Made by a program: the position numbers and the translations under genes. Under the pieces are notes generated by a model. The model had not been told where the DNA came from. It did no database searches and worked only from the letters and a program-made list of their open reading frames with translations. Below, piece after piece: positions 18,674 to 25,881 of a stretch of 64,000 nt of DNA. Every line of letters starts with the position of its first letter. Within the stretch, counting starts at the first letter, position 1. Source of the stretch: an uncultured Chloracidobacterium sp. (lineage in GTDB: Bacteria; Acidobacteriota; Blastocatellia; Pyrinomonadales; Pyrinomonadaceae); assembly GCA_936914845.1 (NCBI GenBank), contig CAKZGE010000008.1, positions 137,470 through 201,469 on the forward strand. Direction: 5' to 3'.

Positions 18674-18988
18674 GTGCTATTATCTATGGCGAGGCTCATT
18701 ATGAACCTGAAACCGGTGATGAATAAAATAAGAGCCGCATGCGACGCCAAAGGCATCTCGATGTTGGGGGTTTTTGGGTCGGTCGCTCGTGGTGAGGACA
18801 CGCCGAACAGCGATGTAGATCTGCTCGTTCGTCTTGGCAAGCCGGTTGGATTTGTCGAATTTATCGCTCTCGAAGATACGTTCAGGGAAATTCTCGGCCG
18901 CAACGTCGATCTCGCGACCGAATCATCGCTTCACCCGCTGATCCGCAAAAACGTTCTCGCCGATCTACAGATCATTTATGAAAAGTAG
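18674..18988 (+). CDS. MNT-type nucleotidyltransferase, antitoxin of a HepT/MntA module
   Basis: 104 aa. The minimal nucleotidyltransferase signature is complete: GVFGSVARGEDTPNSDVDLLV, i.e. GSxARG followed by DxD, plus a third acidic residue in RNVDLATE. MntA proteins neutralise HepT toxins by AMPylating them. The GTG at 18674 has GAGGG eight bases upstream. The stop overlaps the ATG of the next gene (18978), the usual coupling in this module. The whole unit sits between typA and a duplicate of the typA 3' end, so it looks acquired. Confidence 0.85.
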   Translation: MLLSMARLIMNLKPVMNKIRAACDAKGISMLGVFGSVARGEDTPNSDVDLLVRLGKPVGFVEFIALEDTFREILGRNVDLATESSLHPLIRKNVLADLQIIYEK

Positions 18989-19325
18989 GCACGACCGCCT
19001 TTACCTTTATGACATCATCGAATGCTGCGACCGTGTCGCAGATTACGTAAACGGCGTCCGCGAAGAGGATTATCACTTAAACCCGATGCTTCAGGACGCA
19101 CTCGTCAGAAACATCGAGGTCGTAGGCGAAGCTGGCAAAAATCTTTAACAGTAAATAAAGAATACCCGTCCCGACATCGCATGGAGCCAGATCGCCCGGA
19201 TGCGTGACAAGATCGCTCACCATTACTTTTGCATAAATCTCGACGTTGTTTGGAAAACTGTCACCGACGATTTTCCCGCATTACATCCTCAGATCAAAGC
19301 GATATACGAGATGTTGGAAGAATAG
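18978..19325 (+). pseudogene. HEPN-domain (HepT-like) toxin gene interrupted by in-frame stops
   Basis: From ATG 18978 the frame encodes RHDRLYLYDIIECCDRVADY ... RNIEVVGEAGKNL, the N-terminal half of a HepT protein, then meets TAA at 19146 and again at 19152. The same frame resumes with DIAWSQIARMRDKIAHHYF (from about 19173) and runs to TAG at 19325 with WKTVTDDFPALHPQIKAIYE. The HEPN catalytic motif (Arg, four residues, His in RDKIAHH) lies after the stops. Between 19146 and 19172 a different frame reads LTVNKEYP, which fits the family, so two compensating indels are an alternative to two stops. Either way no full-length toxin is made unless this is a sequencing error. Confidence 0.82.
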
Positions 19326-19380
19326 TACGCCAACCGAAAAAGTCAGAGCATTCAACAAAGCCGTTGGGCTGGCAGATGAC

Positions 19381-19453
19381 GATCGAGGTCACACCAAAGG
19401 CGATCCGCCGGCGCAAACGCGTCCTGAAATCAAACGAACGGCCAAAGAAGTAG
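19381..19453 (+). repeat. Second copy of the typA 3' end (73-bp direct repeat)
   Basis: 69 of 73 bases match the end of typA, including the stop; the peptide it would encode ends RKRVLKSNERPKK exactly as TypA does. Just before it, GCAGATGAC resembles GCTGATGAC of typA with a five-base gap, so homology may reach slightly further. The MNT/HEPN pair lies precisely between the two copies. This is what insertion into the typA 3' end with target duplication, or collapse of a tandem duplication, would leave behind. No start or full gene belongs to this copy. Confidence 0.9.
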
Positions 19454-19501
19454 TCTGACGATTCCGCATTTAAGAAACATCGCGATCAGCAAATACTCGT
19501 T

Positions 19502-19540
19502 TTGCGAAAATGTCATATATTCCTATATTATGAATATATG
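19502..19540 (+). promoter_or_regulatory. Promoter with inverted-repeat operator overlapping the start codon
   Basis: TTGCGA (19502) and TATATT (19524) form a -35/-10 pair with a 16-base spacer, predicting transcription from about 19536, i.e. a nearly leaderless mRNA for the ATG at 19538. CATATATTC (19514-19522) and GAATATATG (19532-19540) are perfect 9-base inverted arms that bracket the -10 and include the start codon. Such a site fits autorepression by the antitoxin. Confidence 0.5.
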
Positions 19541-19825
19541 ATAAAAACCAAACAGGCAAAATTGTTAACGGTCCCGGCAAACGGGCAGATCAGTATCGGG
19601 AAAGCATGGGCCGGACGGCAAATACTTGTCGAAGAGATCGGCGACGACATGATCCACATTTCATCGGGTGTTTTTGTGCCAGATTCGCAAAGGGCATTTC
19701 ACACAAAAGAAGCCGACAGATCTCTCAGCTCGTTTGACGAGTGGGAAGGCGAAAACCCTGCTCAGAAAACAAATGTTGAGTCGCTATTCTCCACTCTGAG
19801 AAAGAAAAAACAGCCTAATGGTTAA
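19538..19825 (+). CDS. AbrB-like putative antitoxin
   Basis: 95 aa from the ATG at 19538. Residues about 5-40 (AKLLTVPANGQISIGKAWAGRQILVEE) resemble the swapped-hairpin AbrB/SpoVT DNA-binding fold, in which a TVPANGQI-type strand is followed by a G-x-x-I/L strand. The C-terminal half is acidic then basic and probably disordered, as in antitoxin tails that wrap the toxin. The gene overlaps the next by 8 bases and has an inverted repeat over its promoter, all typical of type II toxin-antitoxin operons. The family match is by eye and could be wrong. Confidence 0.6.
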   Translation: MIKTKQAKLLTVPANGQISIGKAWAGRQILVEEIGDDMIHISSGVFVPDSQRAFHTKEADRSLSSFDEWEGENPAQKTNVESLFSTLRKKKQPNG

Positions 19826-20189
19826 TAAGTCCGGAACGGGTTCTACTCAACATGATCTTGTAGAATGCGACCTCGAATTTCCCCGTGTTCAGAAAGAGCT
19901 CGCCGAATTGAGCTTAGAAGAGCTGGATCAAGTCGAAGCTTCGATCAATAGGATCGGTCAAATGACATGGGATAAGATATATAAGACGTCATCGCGAAGC
20001 CAAAAAAGAGGTCTAAATTGGGAGCCTATCGTCGGGCAATTCACCAGATCCGGAAAAACCATCGCTTCGATCCGCATCTCAAAAAGATTTAGGGCGAGAG
20101 TTTGTCGTGATGGTAAATTTATGCGTTTCATCTCTCTGCATCCTGACCATGACAGTGCCTGTGATGAGGTCGGCGATGAAAACTTATGA
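19818..20189 (+). CDS. Putative RelE/ParE-fold toxin
   Basis: 123 aa, basic. After a polar N-terminus (to about 35), residues LDQVEASINRIGQMTWDKIYK form a helical part, and the rest contains LNWEPI, KTIASIRISKRFRARVCRDG and FMRFISLHPDHDSAC. The order of a basic helix, a RIS-K-FRA strand, and a final strand with SLHPDHDSA is seen in small RelE/ParE-like proteins linked to antitoxins. The 8-base overlap with the AbrB-like gene supports a pair. Biochemical target unknown. Confidence 0.6.
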   Translation: MVNKSGTGSTQHDLVECDLEFPRVQKELAELSLEELDQVEASINRIGQMTWDKIYKTSSRSQKRGLNWEPIVGQFTRSGKTIASIRISKRFRARVCRDGKFMRFISLHPDHDSACDEVGDENL

Positions 20190-20270
20190 TCCGGCAAGGT
20201 CTAGTTTTGCCGTTGCTGCAAGTGCTCGATAATTGCCGATCTAAGAACTTGCTTTACTCGCATCCGGCGA

Positions 20271-20284
20271 TAGGCTAAAGCCTA
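20271..20284 (+). repeat. REP-like intergenic palindrome
   Basis: TAGGCTAAAGCCTA is a near-perfect palindrome after the toxin gene. A related TGGGCTGAAGCCCA occurs at 47977-47990, both followed closely by ATA. Confidence 0.4.
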
Positions 20285-20327
20285 ATATAGCGTTCGGCTC
20301 GGCTGGATCTGCTGCTGCAAAAATATC

Positions 20328-20356
20328 TTGCCTTTCATTGATCCGTTTGCTAAGAT
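20328..20356 (+). promoter_or_regulatory. Promoter of the riboswitch transcript
   Basis: TTGCCT (20328-20333) and TAAGAT (20351-20356) are separated by 17 bases. Predicted transcription start about 20363, just before the riboswitch P1 stem. Confidence 0.5.
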
Positions 20357-20372
20357 ACCTTTCACAATTTAT

Positions 20373-20515
20373 TTTGCCGAAGCCGATCGCACGGCGATCG
20401 ACGCGGGGGAACCAACAAACGTCCGCAAGGACAGGGGCGCATCTGAACTACCCTCAGAAGAAGATTCTTCGCTTCCAGCCCGACAGCTAACCTCGCAGGC
20501 ATTGACGAAGAAGGA
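20373..20515 (+). ncRNA. Cyclic di-AMP riboswitch (ydaO-yuaA class)
   Basis: Conserved blocks of the class appear in order: TGCCGAAGCC (20375), GGGGGAACCA, a short variable hairpin (GTCCGCAAGGAC), GGGGCGCATC, and CCCGACAGCTAACCTCGCAG (about 20479-20498), ending GGCATTGACGAAGAAGG. TGCC at 20375-20378 can pair with GGCA at 20498-20501 as P1, and TTCTTCG (20465) with CGAAGAA (20506), as in known ydaO structures. Ligand binding normally promotes termination, and an intrinsic terminator follows at 20531. The class usually controls cell-wall hydrolases, potassium transport or osmolyte genes; here the only gene before the next terminator is a small unknown one. Confidence 0.88.
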
Positions 20516-20530
20516 CACGTGAGATCCTGG

Positions 20531-20565
20531 AAAAGGCTGCGGAGTGCTTCCGTAGCCTTTTCGTC
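20531..20565 (+). terminator. Riboswitch expression-platform terminator
   Basis: AAAAGGCTGCGGA pairs with TCCGTAGCCTTTT (one G-T wobble) around a GTGCT loop and ends in a T run. It lies 30 bases after the aptamer and before the controlled gene. Confidence 0.85.
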
Positions 20566-20634
20566 TAAATGGTCAAACGTTTTCTTCAGGGCCGATAACA
20601 ACTAGACGCACGTTTCGTGCAGGAGGTAATTGTT

Positions 20635-20940
20635 ATGACTCGAAGATTTTTTTGGCAGGTGCCCGAATTTGTGAAGTTTCGCGCGGTTTTCGAAGATTCG
20701 GAAACTATTCTCGGCACCAACGAAAAAAACGAACACCGTTTGTTTAGAAAGGATAACGGCACCGTGTGTTTTGACGAAACCGAAGCTCTCCATATCAGCG
20801 CGGCTCCGGATGCAGTTTCCCGAGCTAAGGCTGTTTTGGGCAATTCGCGTGCAAAACTCAAACGAGCATTTTCTTTAAAACGCCGGATTCGCCGTCCGAA
20901 ACCGATATTGTCGCCCCCGCCAGAATGTTGCCTGCAATGA
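20635..20940 (+). CDS. Small protein of unknown function under c-di-AMP riboswitch control
   Basis: 101 aa from the ATG at 20635, which has a perfect AGGAGG nine bases upstream. Soluble and basic, no signal peptide. The first half (RRFFWQVPEFVKFRAVFEDSETIL) is followed by a segment with RLFRKDNGTVCFDETEALHIS, then an Arg/Lys-rich tail (KLKRAFSLKRRIRRPKP) and PPPECC. No family is recognised. It is the only gene between the riboswitch terminator (20531) and an intrinsic terminator (20967), so it is the riboswitch's target. The basic tail could bind nucleic acid or acidic lipids; that is speculation. Confidence 0.7.
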   Translation: MTRRFFWQVPEFVKFRAVFEDSETILGTNEKNEHRLFRKDNGTVCFDETEALHISAAPDAVSRAKAVLGNSRAKLKRAFSLKRRIRRPKPILSPPPECCLQ

Positions 20941-20966
20941 TCGGGCAAACAAAAATAATAAAGTTG

Positions 20967-20993
20967 GACGGCCGTAACAGGCCGTCTTTTTTT
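20967..20993 (+). terminator. Terminator of the riboswitch-controlled unit
   Basis: GACGGCC and GGCCGTC form a perfect stem around GTAACA, followed by seven T residues. Confidence 0.9.
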
Positions 20994-21074
20994 AACGATC
21001 GAACTGATCGATCTTATGAAAAGCTCGGCGAGACTTTTTCAAGCCAGGCACAATTTTCCGCCAAGGAGTCTATT

Positions 21075-21782
21075 ATGCTCAGACCAACTATTCTTTCGCT
21101 ATGCCTTATGTTCCTCTTCTCCGCAGTTGTTTTTGCCCAAACAGGCCCGCGCAAACTGCTCGAGCAACCTATCCCGGACACACCCGCTGAGGCCAAAGAG
21201 ACCGGGCTTGGCGGCACGTTGACGGTTCGCGTCGGCGTCGATGCCGATGGGAAGGTCACTTTTGTCGAGAGCGTTTACGGTCCGGACGACATCTGCCCGG
21301 GTGTGACCGCTCCGGACGTTGCCGCACTTAGAAAAACTGCCGCAAGCTCGGCGTTAAAGTCGAAATTCGAACCGGCCCCAGCAGCGACCGTAGAGTTAAT
21401 GGACATCAAATTCCCGATTTCCAACCCCACTGTAACTCCTGCCGCTCCTGCAACTATTGGCTCCGAAACGGCTGCATCAATTCCCCAAGGGTCTTCGGCA
21501 ACCTTTACGGCTGTTGGCGAGCCTTTGAAACTTAACTCAACTTCTCTTCCGAAGCCTCCGTATCCGCCGGCGGCAAGGGCCGTTAGAGCAAGCGGGGACG
21601 TAAATATCAGTGTCATTGTCGAAACAGATGGCAGCGTTTATTCGGCTCGATCAGTATCAGGCCATCCGCTGCTTAGGCAAGCTGCCCGGTCAGCAGCATG
21701 TTCGGCAAAGTTTCGCCCGACAAAGCTTTCGGGCCAGCCCGCTAGAGTTAGCGGGATCATTACCTATAATTTTGTTCCCTGA
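21075..21782 (+). CDS. Secreted protein with two TonB C-terminal-like domains
   Basis: 235 aa from the ATG at 21075, with AAGGAG nine bases upstream. Residues 1-22 are a signal peptide (LSLCLMFLFSAVVFAQ). Two TonB-C-type modules follow: about 45-105 (GGTLTVRVGVDADGKVTFVESVYG) and about 155-235 (PPYPPAARAVRASGDVNISVIVETDGSV, then GHPLLRQAARSAACSAKFRPT). The first lacks the usual P-x-YP lead. There is no N-terminal membrane anchor, so it is not a true TonB; such periplasmic TonB-C proteins are common in this kind of bacterium and of unknown role. Confidence 0.8.
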   Translation: MLRPTILSLCLMFLFSAVVFAQTGPRKLLEQPIPDTPAEAKETGLGGTLTVRVGVDADGKVTFVESVYGPDDICPGVTAPDVAALRKTAASSALKSKFEPAPAATVELMDIKFPISNPTVTPAAPATIGSETAASIPQGSSATFTAVGEPLKLNSTSLPKPPYPPAARAVRASGDVNISVIVETDGSVYSARSVSGHPLLRQAARSAACSAKFRPTKLSGQPARVSGIITYNFVP

Positions 21783-21828
21783 ATCGTTTTGACACCGACC
21801 TGCCATCCATTAAAATAAAGACAAGGCT

Positions 21829-22071
21829 ATGTCTAATTTTGCATGGATATTCGTATTGACCGGACTGCTGACCCTGCTTGGCTGTTTGACGATGCTTTTC
21901 ATCACAGTTAAATATTACTGGGGCGACCGCGGAGCACCGCCGCCGACCGGCGAGATGCGTAAAAAGATGAAAGAAGAAGAACTTGCCCGCCGGGCAAAGC
22001 AGATCGAATATAGCCGAACTCATCCAATACCTCCGCGTGATATGAGCTTTTTCGGCAAAAAGGATACTTAA
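21829..22071 (+). CDS. Small single-span membrane protein, unknown
   Basis: 80 aa. One N-terminal membrane helix (about residues 5-27, AWIFVLTGLLTLLGCLTML), then a cytoplasmic charged segment with MRKKMKEEELARRAKQIEY, probably helical. No family recognised. It is seven bases upstream of yqeY and likely in the same transcript. Confidence 0.6.
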   Translation: MSNFAWIFVLTGLLTLLGCLTMLFITVKYYWGDRGAPPPTGEMRKKMKEEELARRAKQIEYSRTHPIPPRDMSFFGKKDT

Positions 22072-22077
22072 ACCTCT

Positions 22078-22524
22078 ATGACACTTAGTGAAAAGATCGT
22101 CGCTGATATTAAAGAAGCGATGTTGGCGAAAGACGCCGAGCGGCTTTCGACGCTCCGCATGGTCAAGGCGAATTTGATGAATAGACGTATTGAAAAAGGC
22201 TCTGACCTGACCGACGAAGAAACATCAAAAGCATTGCAATCGCTCGTCAAACAACGGCGTGATTCGATCGAACAATATGAGGCAGCCGGCCGCACGGAAC
22301 TCGCCGACAAAGAAAAGCTTGAGATATCGCACATCGAGGGCTATCTGCCCCAAGCCGCTACGGTAGAAGAAATAGATGCCGCCGTCGCCGATGCCGTGGT
22401 CGAGACCGGTGCATCTTCTATGAAAGATATGGGGGGCGTAATGAAGGCTGCTCAGGCAAAACTTGCCGGCAAAAGCGTCGATGGCCGAACCCTCAGCGAA
22501 GCCGTAAGATCAAAGCTAGCTTAG
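22078..22524 (+). CDS. yqeY: GatB/YqeY domain protein
   Basis: 148 aa, the full length of the family. LSEKIVADIKEAMLAKDAERLSTLRM is the standard start, VKQRRDSIEQYEAAGR the signature block and ISHIEGYLP the conserved centre; the end GRTLSEAVRSKLA is typical. The domain resembles the tRNA-binding tail of the GatB amidotransferase subunit, but the function of stand-alone YqeY is not settled. Confidence 0.93.
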   Translation: MTLSEKIVADIKEAMLAKDAERLSTLRMVKANLMNRRIEKGSDLTDEETSKALQSLVKQRRDSIEQYEAAGRTELADKEKLEISHIEGYLPQAATVEEIDAAVADAVVETGASSMKDMGGVMKAAQAKLAGKSVDGRTLSEAVRSKLA

Positions 22525-22667
22525 CCGCCAATTGCTCTGCGGGCCTTAAAGCGGTATATTTGCATATTTGCCGGCTTTCCGTAACGGCCGATAAACCTAT
22601 GACACGGGTTGTGCATCAAAGCTTTCATTGAATACGGTTTGATCCACGTAATTTCAGGGATTTTTTT

Positions 22668-23732
22668 ATGAGATATCTATTTTCTTTCGCCTCTCTGCTG
22701 ATCCTGGCGTTCGTTTTTAGCTCTACCGCGTTTGCTCAGGAAACTGGTGAAAATGTGGTTGACGAGGTCGTTGCACAAGTAAATGAAGGCGTCATTACCC
22801 TTTCCCGCGTTAACCGCGAAGCAAAGGCGATCGTCGAAACGGACGTTCAGCAAGGCAAAGATCGGGCCGAATCGCAAAAGATGGTCGATGAAAGAAAAGG
22901 CGAACTTATCGCCAATCTTATCAACGAAGAATTGATGCTGCAGAAAGCAAAGGAAATCGGCATCGAATCTGACATCGAAGCCAGTCTTAACCAGCGTTTT
23001 CTGCAGATCATGAAACAGTACAATCTGAAAACGCTCGATGCCCTTTACCAAGAGATGGAAAAACAGGGAGTTCGCCCCGAAGAAATGCGCGAGATGTGGC
23101 GCAAACAGGCGACCCGTGATGCCGTCATTCAACGCGAGGTCTCTTCAAAAGAATACTGGCGGCCGAATTCGAAAGAGCTTAAGGATTATTACGAAAAGCA
23201 CAAGTCGAAATTCACTAAGCCGGAAACCGTTTCGCTGAGCGAAATATTTCTCGGTTTCGCCGGCCGCGACGAAAATGCGGTTCGTGAAAAAGCAAAACAC
23301 CTTGTTGAACAACTTCGCAACGGCGGTGATTGGAACAAGATCGTAGTCGAGAATTCGGACCGGCCGGATGCGGCTCAGTCCAAGGGCAAGGTCGATCCGA
23401 TCAATGTTAAAGAACTTGATCCGCGGTTTGCCGAAGCGATCAAAAACGTCAAGACCGGCGGTATCTCCGATCCGGTCGAGGGCGACGATACGGGTATAAA
23501 TATCATTCGCATTGACGAGCGTTCGGCCGCAAGCAATGAATCAGTGTTTGATGAAAATGCCGTTCGTCTGGCTATTCTGCAGGAAAAATTCGCCGAAGCC
23601 CAGAAGAAATTCATGGCTTCGCTGCGTCAGGATTCGTATATCAAGATCAGCGACACCTACCGACCGATCGTTTCACCGATCCTTTTTGCTGATGATCGCA
23701 AAGAGAAGGCCGCCGCAGACGACAATAAATAG
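22668..23732 (+). CDS. SurA-like periplasmic peptidyl-prolyl isomerase
   Basis: 354 aa. Signal peptide to about residue 24 (LLILAFVFSSTAFAQ). A SurA N-terminal chaperone domain follows (VVAQVNEGVITLSRVNREA, then IANLINEELMLQKAKEIGIE), then one parvulin-type rotamase domain (about 185-290) with ETVSLSEIFLGFAGR and DWNKIVVENSDRPDA. It has only one parvulin domain, whereas E. coli SurA has two. Likely role: folding of outer-membrane and periplasmic proteins. A strong terminator follows the stop. Confidence 0.88.
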   Translation: MRYLFSFASLLILAFVFSSTAFAQETGENVVDEVVAQVNEGVITLSRVNREAKAIVETDVQQGKDRAESQKMVDERKGELIANLINEELMLQKAKEIGIESDIEASLNQRFLQIMKQYNLKTLDALYQEMEKQGVRPEEMREMWRKQATRDAVIQREVSSKEYWRPNSKELKDYYEKHKSKFTKPETVSLSEIFLGFAGRDENAVREKAKHLVEQLRNGGDWNKIVVENSDRPDAAQSKGKVDPINVKELDPRFAEAIKNVKTGGISDPVEGDDTGINIIRIDERSAASNESVFDENAVRLAILQEKFAEAQKKFMASLRQDSYIKISDTYRPIVSPILFADDRKEKAAADDNK

Positions 23733-23756
23733 ATCTTTTAATACACAAAAGAAAAC

Positions 23757-23797
23757 AGCCTCCGCGAACATTTCGGTTCTCGGAGGCTCGTTTTTTT
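23757..23797 (+). terminator. Terminator after SurA-like gene
   Basis: AGCCTCCG and CGGAGGCT form an 8-bp stem with a longer loop, followed by CG and seven T residues. Confidence 0.85.
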
Positions 23798-23807
23798 GCT
23801 CGGCGTT

Positions 23808-24329
23808 CTAATTTATGGTGTCTGAGATGTTGTCCGGCTGCATCATCGTTTCGACATTTGCCGAATCGGCAACGATCAGCGGAAATTCTTCGATCACTTT
23901 TTCATCTGCCAATGTCTGCACCCAATATGTTCCGGCATTCGGAAAAATGACATTGACGAAAAAGCTGACGTTATCCGTAAAACCGCCCGGTGACAGTTCG
24001 AGCGAGGTCGGCTGCGATGTGACCACCAGGTTCAATTTGTCCGGATGCAGTATCCGGACCTCAGTTGTGTAATTACCTGTCCCGACCCAATGGTTGATTA
24101 CCGCAAATTTGATCAGCGAAACAGGCATTTGTTCCACCATTATGTTTTGAAAGATCCCCATTAGAGAGATCTTATTGCCCATTTCGATGCGAACATCGTC
24201 GCACATAAGCGTATAGATCAAACGAGGGCCACTAATGATTTGCGGTTGCATAGATTGTCTCGCAGCCGCATCCGCGGCCATTGTCGAATTTTGTCGATCG
24301 TTCGGATAAAGGCCGAATCGAGCGGCCAT
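23808..24329 (-). CDS. DUF6941-like protein
   Basis: 173 aa from 24329; ATGs at 24281 and 24251 are equally plausible because none has a clear Shine-Dalgarno, and family-like sequence begins near residue 33. YTLMCDDVRIEMGNKISLMGIFQNI, followed by strand-rich sequence ending in a TYWVQTLADEKVIEEFPLIV segment, resembles the DUF6941 family (small beta-sandwich-like proteins of unknown function). It is soluble, without a signal. It lies nine bases downstream of the dienelactone hydrolase gene, so it may be co-transcribed with it. Confidence 0.6.
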   Translation of the reverse strand: MAARFGLYPNDRQNSTMAADAAARQSMQPQIISGPRLIYTLMCDDVRIEMGNKISLMGIFQNIMVEQMPVSLIKFAVINHWVGTGNYTTEVRILHPDKLNLVVTSQPTSLELSPGGFTDNVSFFVNVIFPNAGTYWVQTLADEKVIEEFPLIVADSANVETMMQPDNISDTIN

Positions 24330-24337
24330 TTCAGATT

Positions 24338-25231
24338 TTACCGTCTATTTAACACCATTTTTTTGAACCAGCCCAGCATCTTTGCCCAAGCTTCCGGGCC
24401 GGCTTTCGCATTGTAGCTTGGGCGATAATCGGCCAAAAACCCGTGGTCTGCATCCGGATAGACGATTATTTCCGAACGCGACCGGCCTTTTTTAATCTCG
24501 GCCTGCATGCGCTCAACGCCTTCTAGGGGAATACCCTTGTCGAGTCCGCCGTAAAAGCCGATGACCGGAGCTTTCAGATCCTTCGCATGATCGATCGGTG
24601 TGGTCGGCTGGGCGGCATTTATCGGCGAATTCGCCGTCGGCACAACGCGGCCATACCACGCCGCACCGGCTCTTAGCTTCGGATTGTGGGCGGCATAAAG
24701 CCACACGATACGGCCGCCCCAGCAAAATCCGGTTGTCGCTAACTTGTCGGCATCGCCGCCATTTTGGCCGGCCCACGCCGCAGCCGAATCGAGATCGGAC
24801 ATCGACTGCTTGTCCGGGATCTGCGAAAAAATGGCTCTATTCAGCTCTCGCGGGTCTTTCAGATCTTTGACATCGCCCTGCCGAGCGTAAAGTGCGGGTG
24901 CAACGGCCATATAACCCGCTTTGGCAAATCTGCGGCAAATGTCCTGTATCCATTCATGCACTCCAAAGATCTCGTGCACGACCAGAACTACCGGAAAACG
25001 CTTGCGCGGTTTGTCCGGTATCGCCCGGTAAGCGGGCATCGTGCCGTCAGCCACCGGAATTTGCACTTCTCCGGCTATCAGCCCTTTGTCGTCGGTAACG
25101 ATCCGTGTTTGCGCCGATATCGGCATCACTGCCGAAGCAAACGTCCCCGCCGCAAATATAGATGTCACAAAAAATTCTCGACGTCCAAGCTCAGGCGCCG
25201 CCGGATATGTGTTTACGATATCTTCCTTCAT
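24338..25231 (-). CDS. Dienelactone hydrolase family protein, Tat-type export
   Basis: 297 aa. Residues 16-45 carry a twin-Arg motif (GRREFF) before a hydrophobic segment, suggesting Tat export. The alpha/beta-hydrolase core has the family order: VVLVVHEIFGVHEWIQD, the nucleophile elbow GFCWGG with catalytic Cys, Asp in FYGGLDKGIP and His in PDADHGF. Dienelactone hydrolases cleave cyclic lactones or other esters; exported relatives act on unknown substrates. No aromatic degradation genes are near. Confidence 0.88.
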   Translation of the reverse strand: MKEDIVNTYPAAPELGRREFFVTSIFAAGTFASAVMPISAQTRIVTDDKGLIAGEVQIPVADGTMPAYRAIPDKPRKRFPVVLVVHEIFGVHEWIQDICRRFAKAGYMAVAPALYARQGDVKDLKDPRELNRAIFSQIPDKQSMSDLDSAAAWAGQNGGDADKLATTGFCWGGRIVWLYAAHNPKLRAGAAWYGRVVPTANSPINAAQPTTPIDHAKDLKAPVIGFYGGLDKGIPLEGVERMQAEIKKGRSRSEIIVYPDADHGFLADYRPSYNAKAGPEAWAKMLGWFKKMVLNRR

Positions 25232-25336
25232 GCAAAACTCTTATAAACCCGTATTTACTCAATTTTTGCTTTTCCGATGCGATTGGTCAAGGTTATAATC
25301 GAATTTGAACGAACGCAGGAAGGAAGATCTACGACA

Positions 25337-25588
25337 ATGCTGCTTTATGTTTTGATCTGTCTATCGCTTTCGCTGGCCGGTGTCGCCGGGCTGCAGCTTA
25401 CCTATATGTTCTATCTGGATAGATTGGATAAAGCGCGCAAAGCCCACATCCGTGAATTAGAATCTCTTTGCCGCCGCCTCCAGGACGAGGCCGAGATGCT
25501 TCAATCGAAACTACGCCGTCTAGAAGAAGAGAAACCCGTTTCCGCCGTGCCGGACGACGTGCTTTTCGCTGAGGTCATCGAAGATTAG
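25337..25588 (+). CDS. Small single-span membrane protein with coiled coil
   Basis: 83 aa from the ATG at 25337, with AGGAAGGAAGA upstream at a longer spacing. A membrane helix (about residues 2-25) is followed by a charged helical segment, ARKAHIRELESLCRRLQDEA, continuing with heptad-like spacing to about residue 65. No family recognised. Its last four bases overlap the convergent Smr gene. Confidence 0.6.
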   Translation: MLLYVLICLSLSLAGVAGLQLTYMFYLDRLDKARKAHIRELESLCRRLQDEAEMLQSKLRRLEEEKPVSAVPDDVLFAEVIED

Positions 25589-25878
25589 AACAGTTCGACG
25601 ACCGTGGCACCGCTGCCGCCGCCGGAGAATTCGTCGCCGTTCTTGAACCCTTTCACAAATGGCGTTTCGCTCAATACGCTGCGAACGATCTCGCGTTGCA
25701 CACCGATACCTTTGCCGTGAATTATCCTGACGTACTTGAACCCTTTGAGGTGTGCCTGTTTTAAATATTCAATAACGACCGCCTTTACATCCTTGGGGTG
25801 AAAGGCATGCAGATCGACCGAATCGGTTATTTCCAATTCTATCGGTTCTCCGTCAAACGGGGTTTCATCCGCTTTCAT
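25585..25878 (-). CDS. Smr domain protein
   Basis: 97 aa, essentially a free-standing Smr (MutS2 C-terminal) domain. DLHAFHPKDVKAVVIEYLKQA is the DLHG-like start, VRIIHGKGIGVQREIV the HGKG block, and FKNGDEFSGGGSGATVVEL the closing GGxGATxV block. Smr domains are DNA or RNA nicking modules. It follows the SH3 lipoprotein by three bases and is the last gene of the operon. The first motif reads DLHA instead of DLHG. Confidence 0.88.
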   Translation of the reverse strand: MKADETPFDGEPIELEITDSVDLHAFHPKDVKAVVIEYLKQAHLKGFKYVRIIHGKGIGVQREIVRSVLSETPFVKGFKNGDEFSGGGSGATVVELF

Positions 25879-25881
25879 CGT

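Noticed and set aside
19229..19453. 74-aa open frame ending like TypA
   Set aside because: It is the repeated typA tail read in frame with unrelated upstream bases, not a gene.
20328..20522. 64-aa plus-strand open frame
   Set aside because: It lies entirely over the promoter and c-di-AMP aptamer; the conserved RNA blocks explain the sequence better than a protein.
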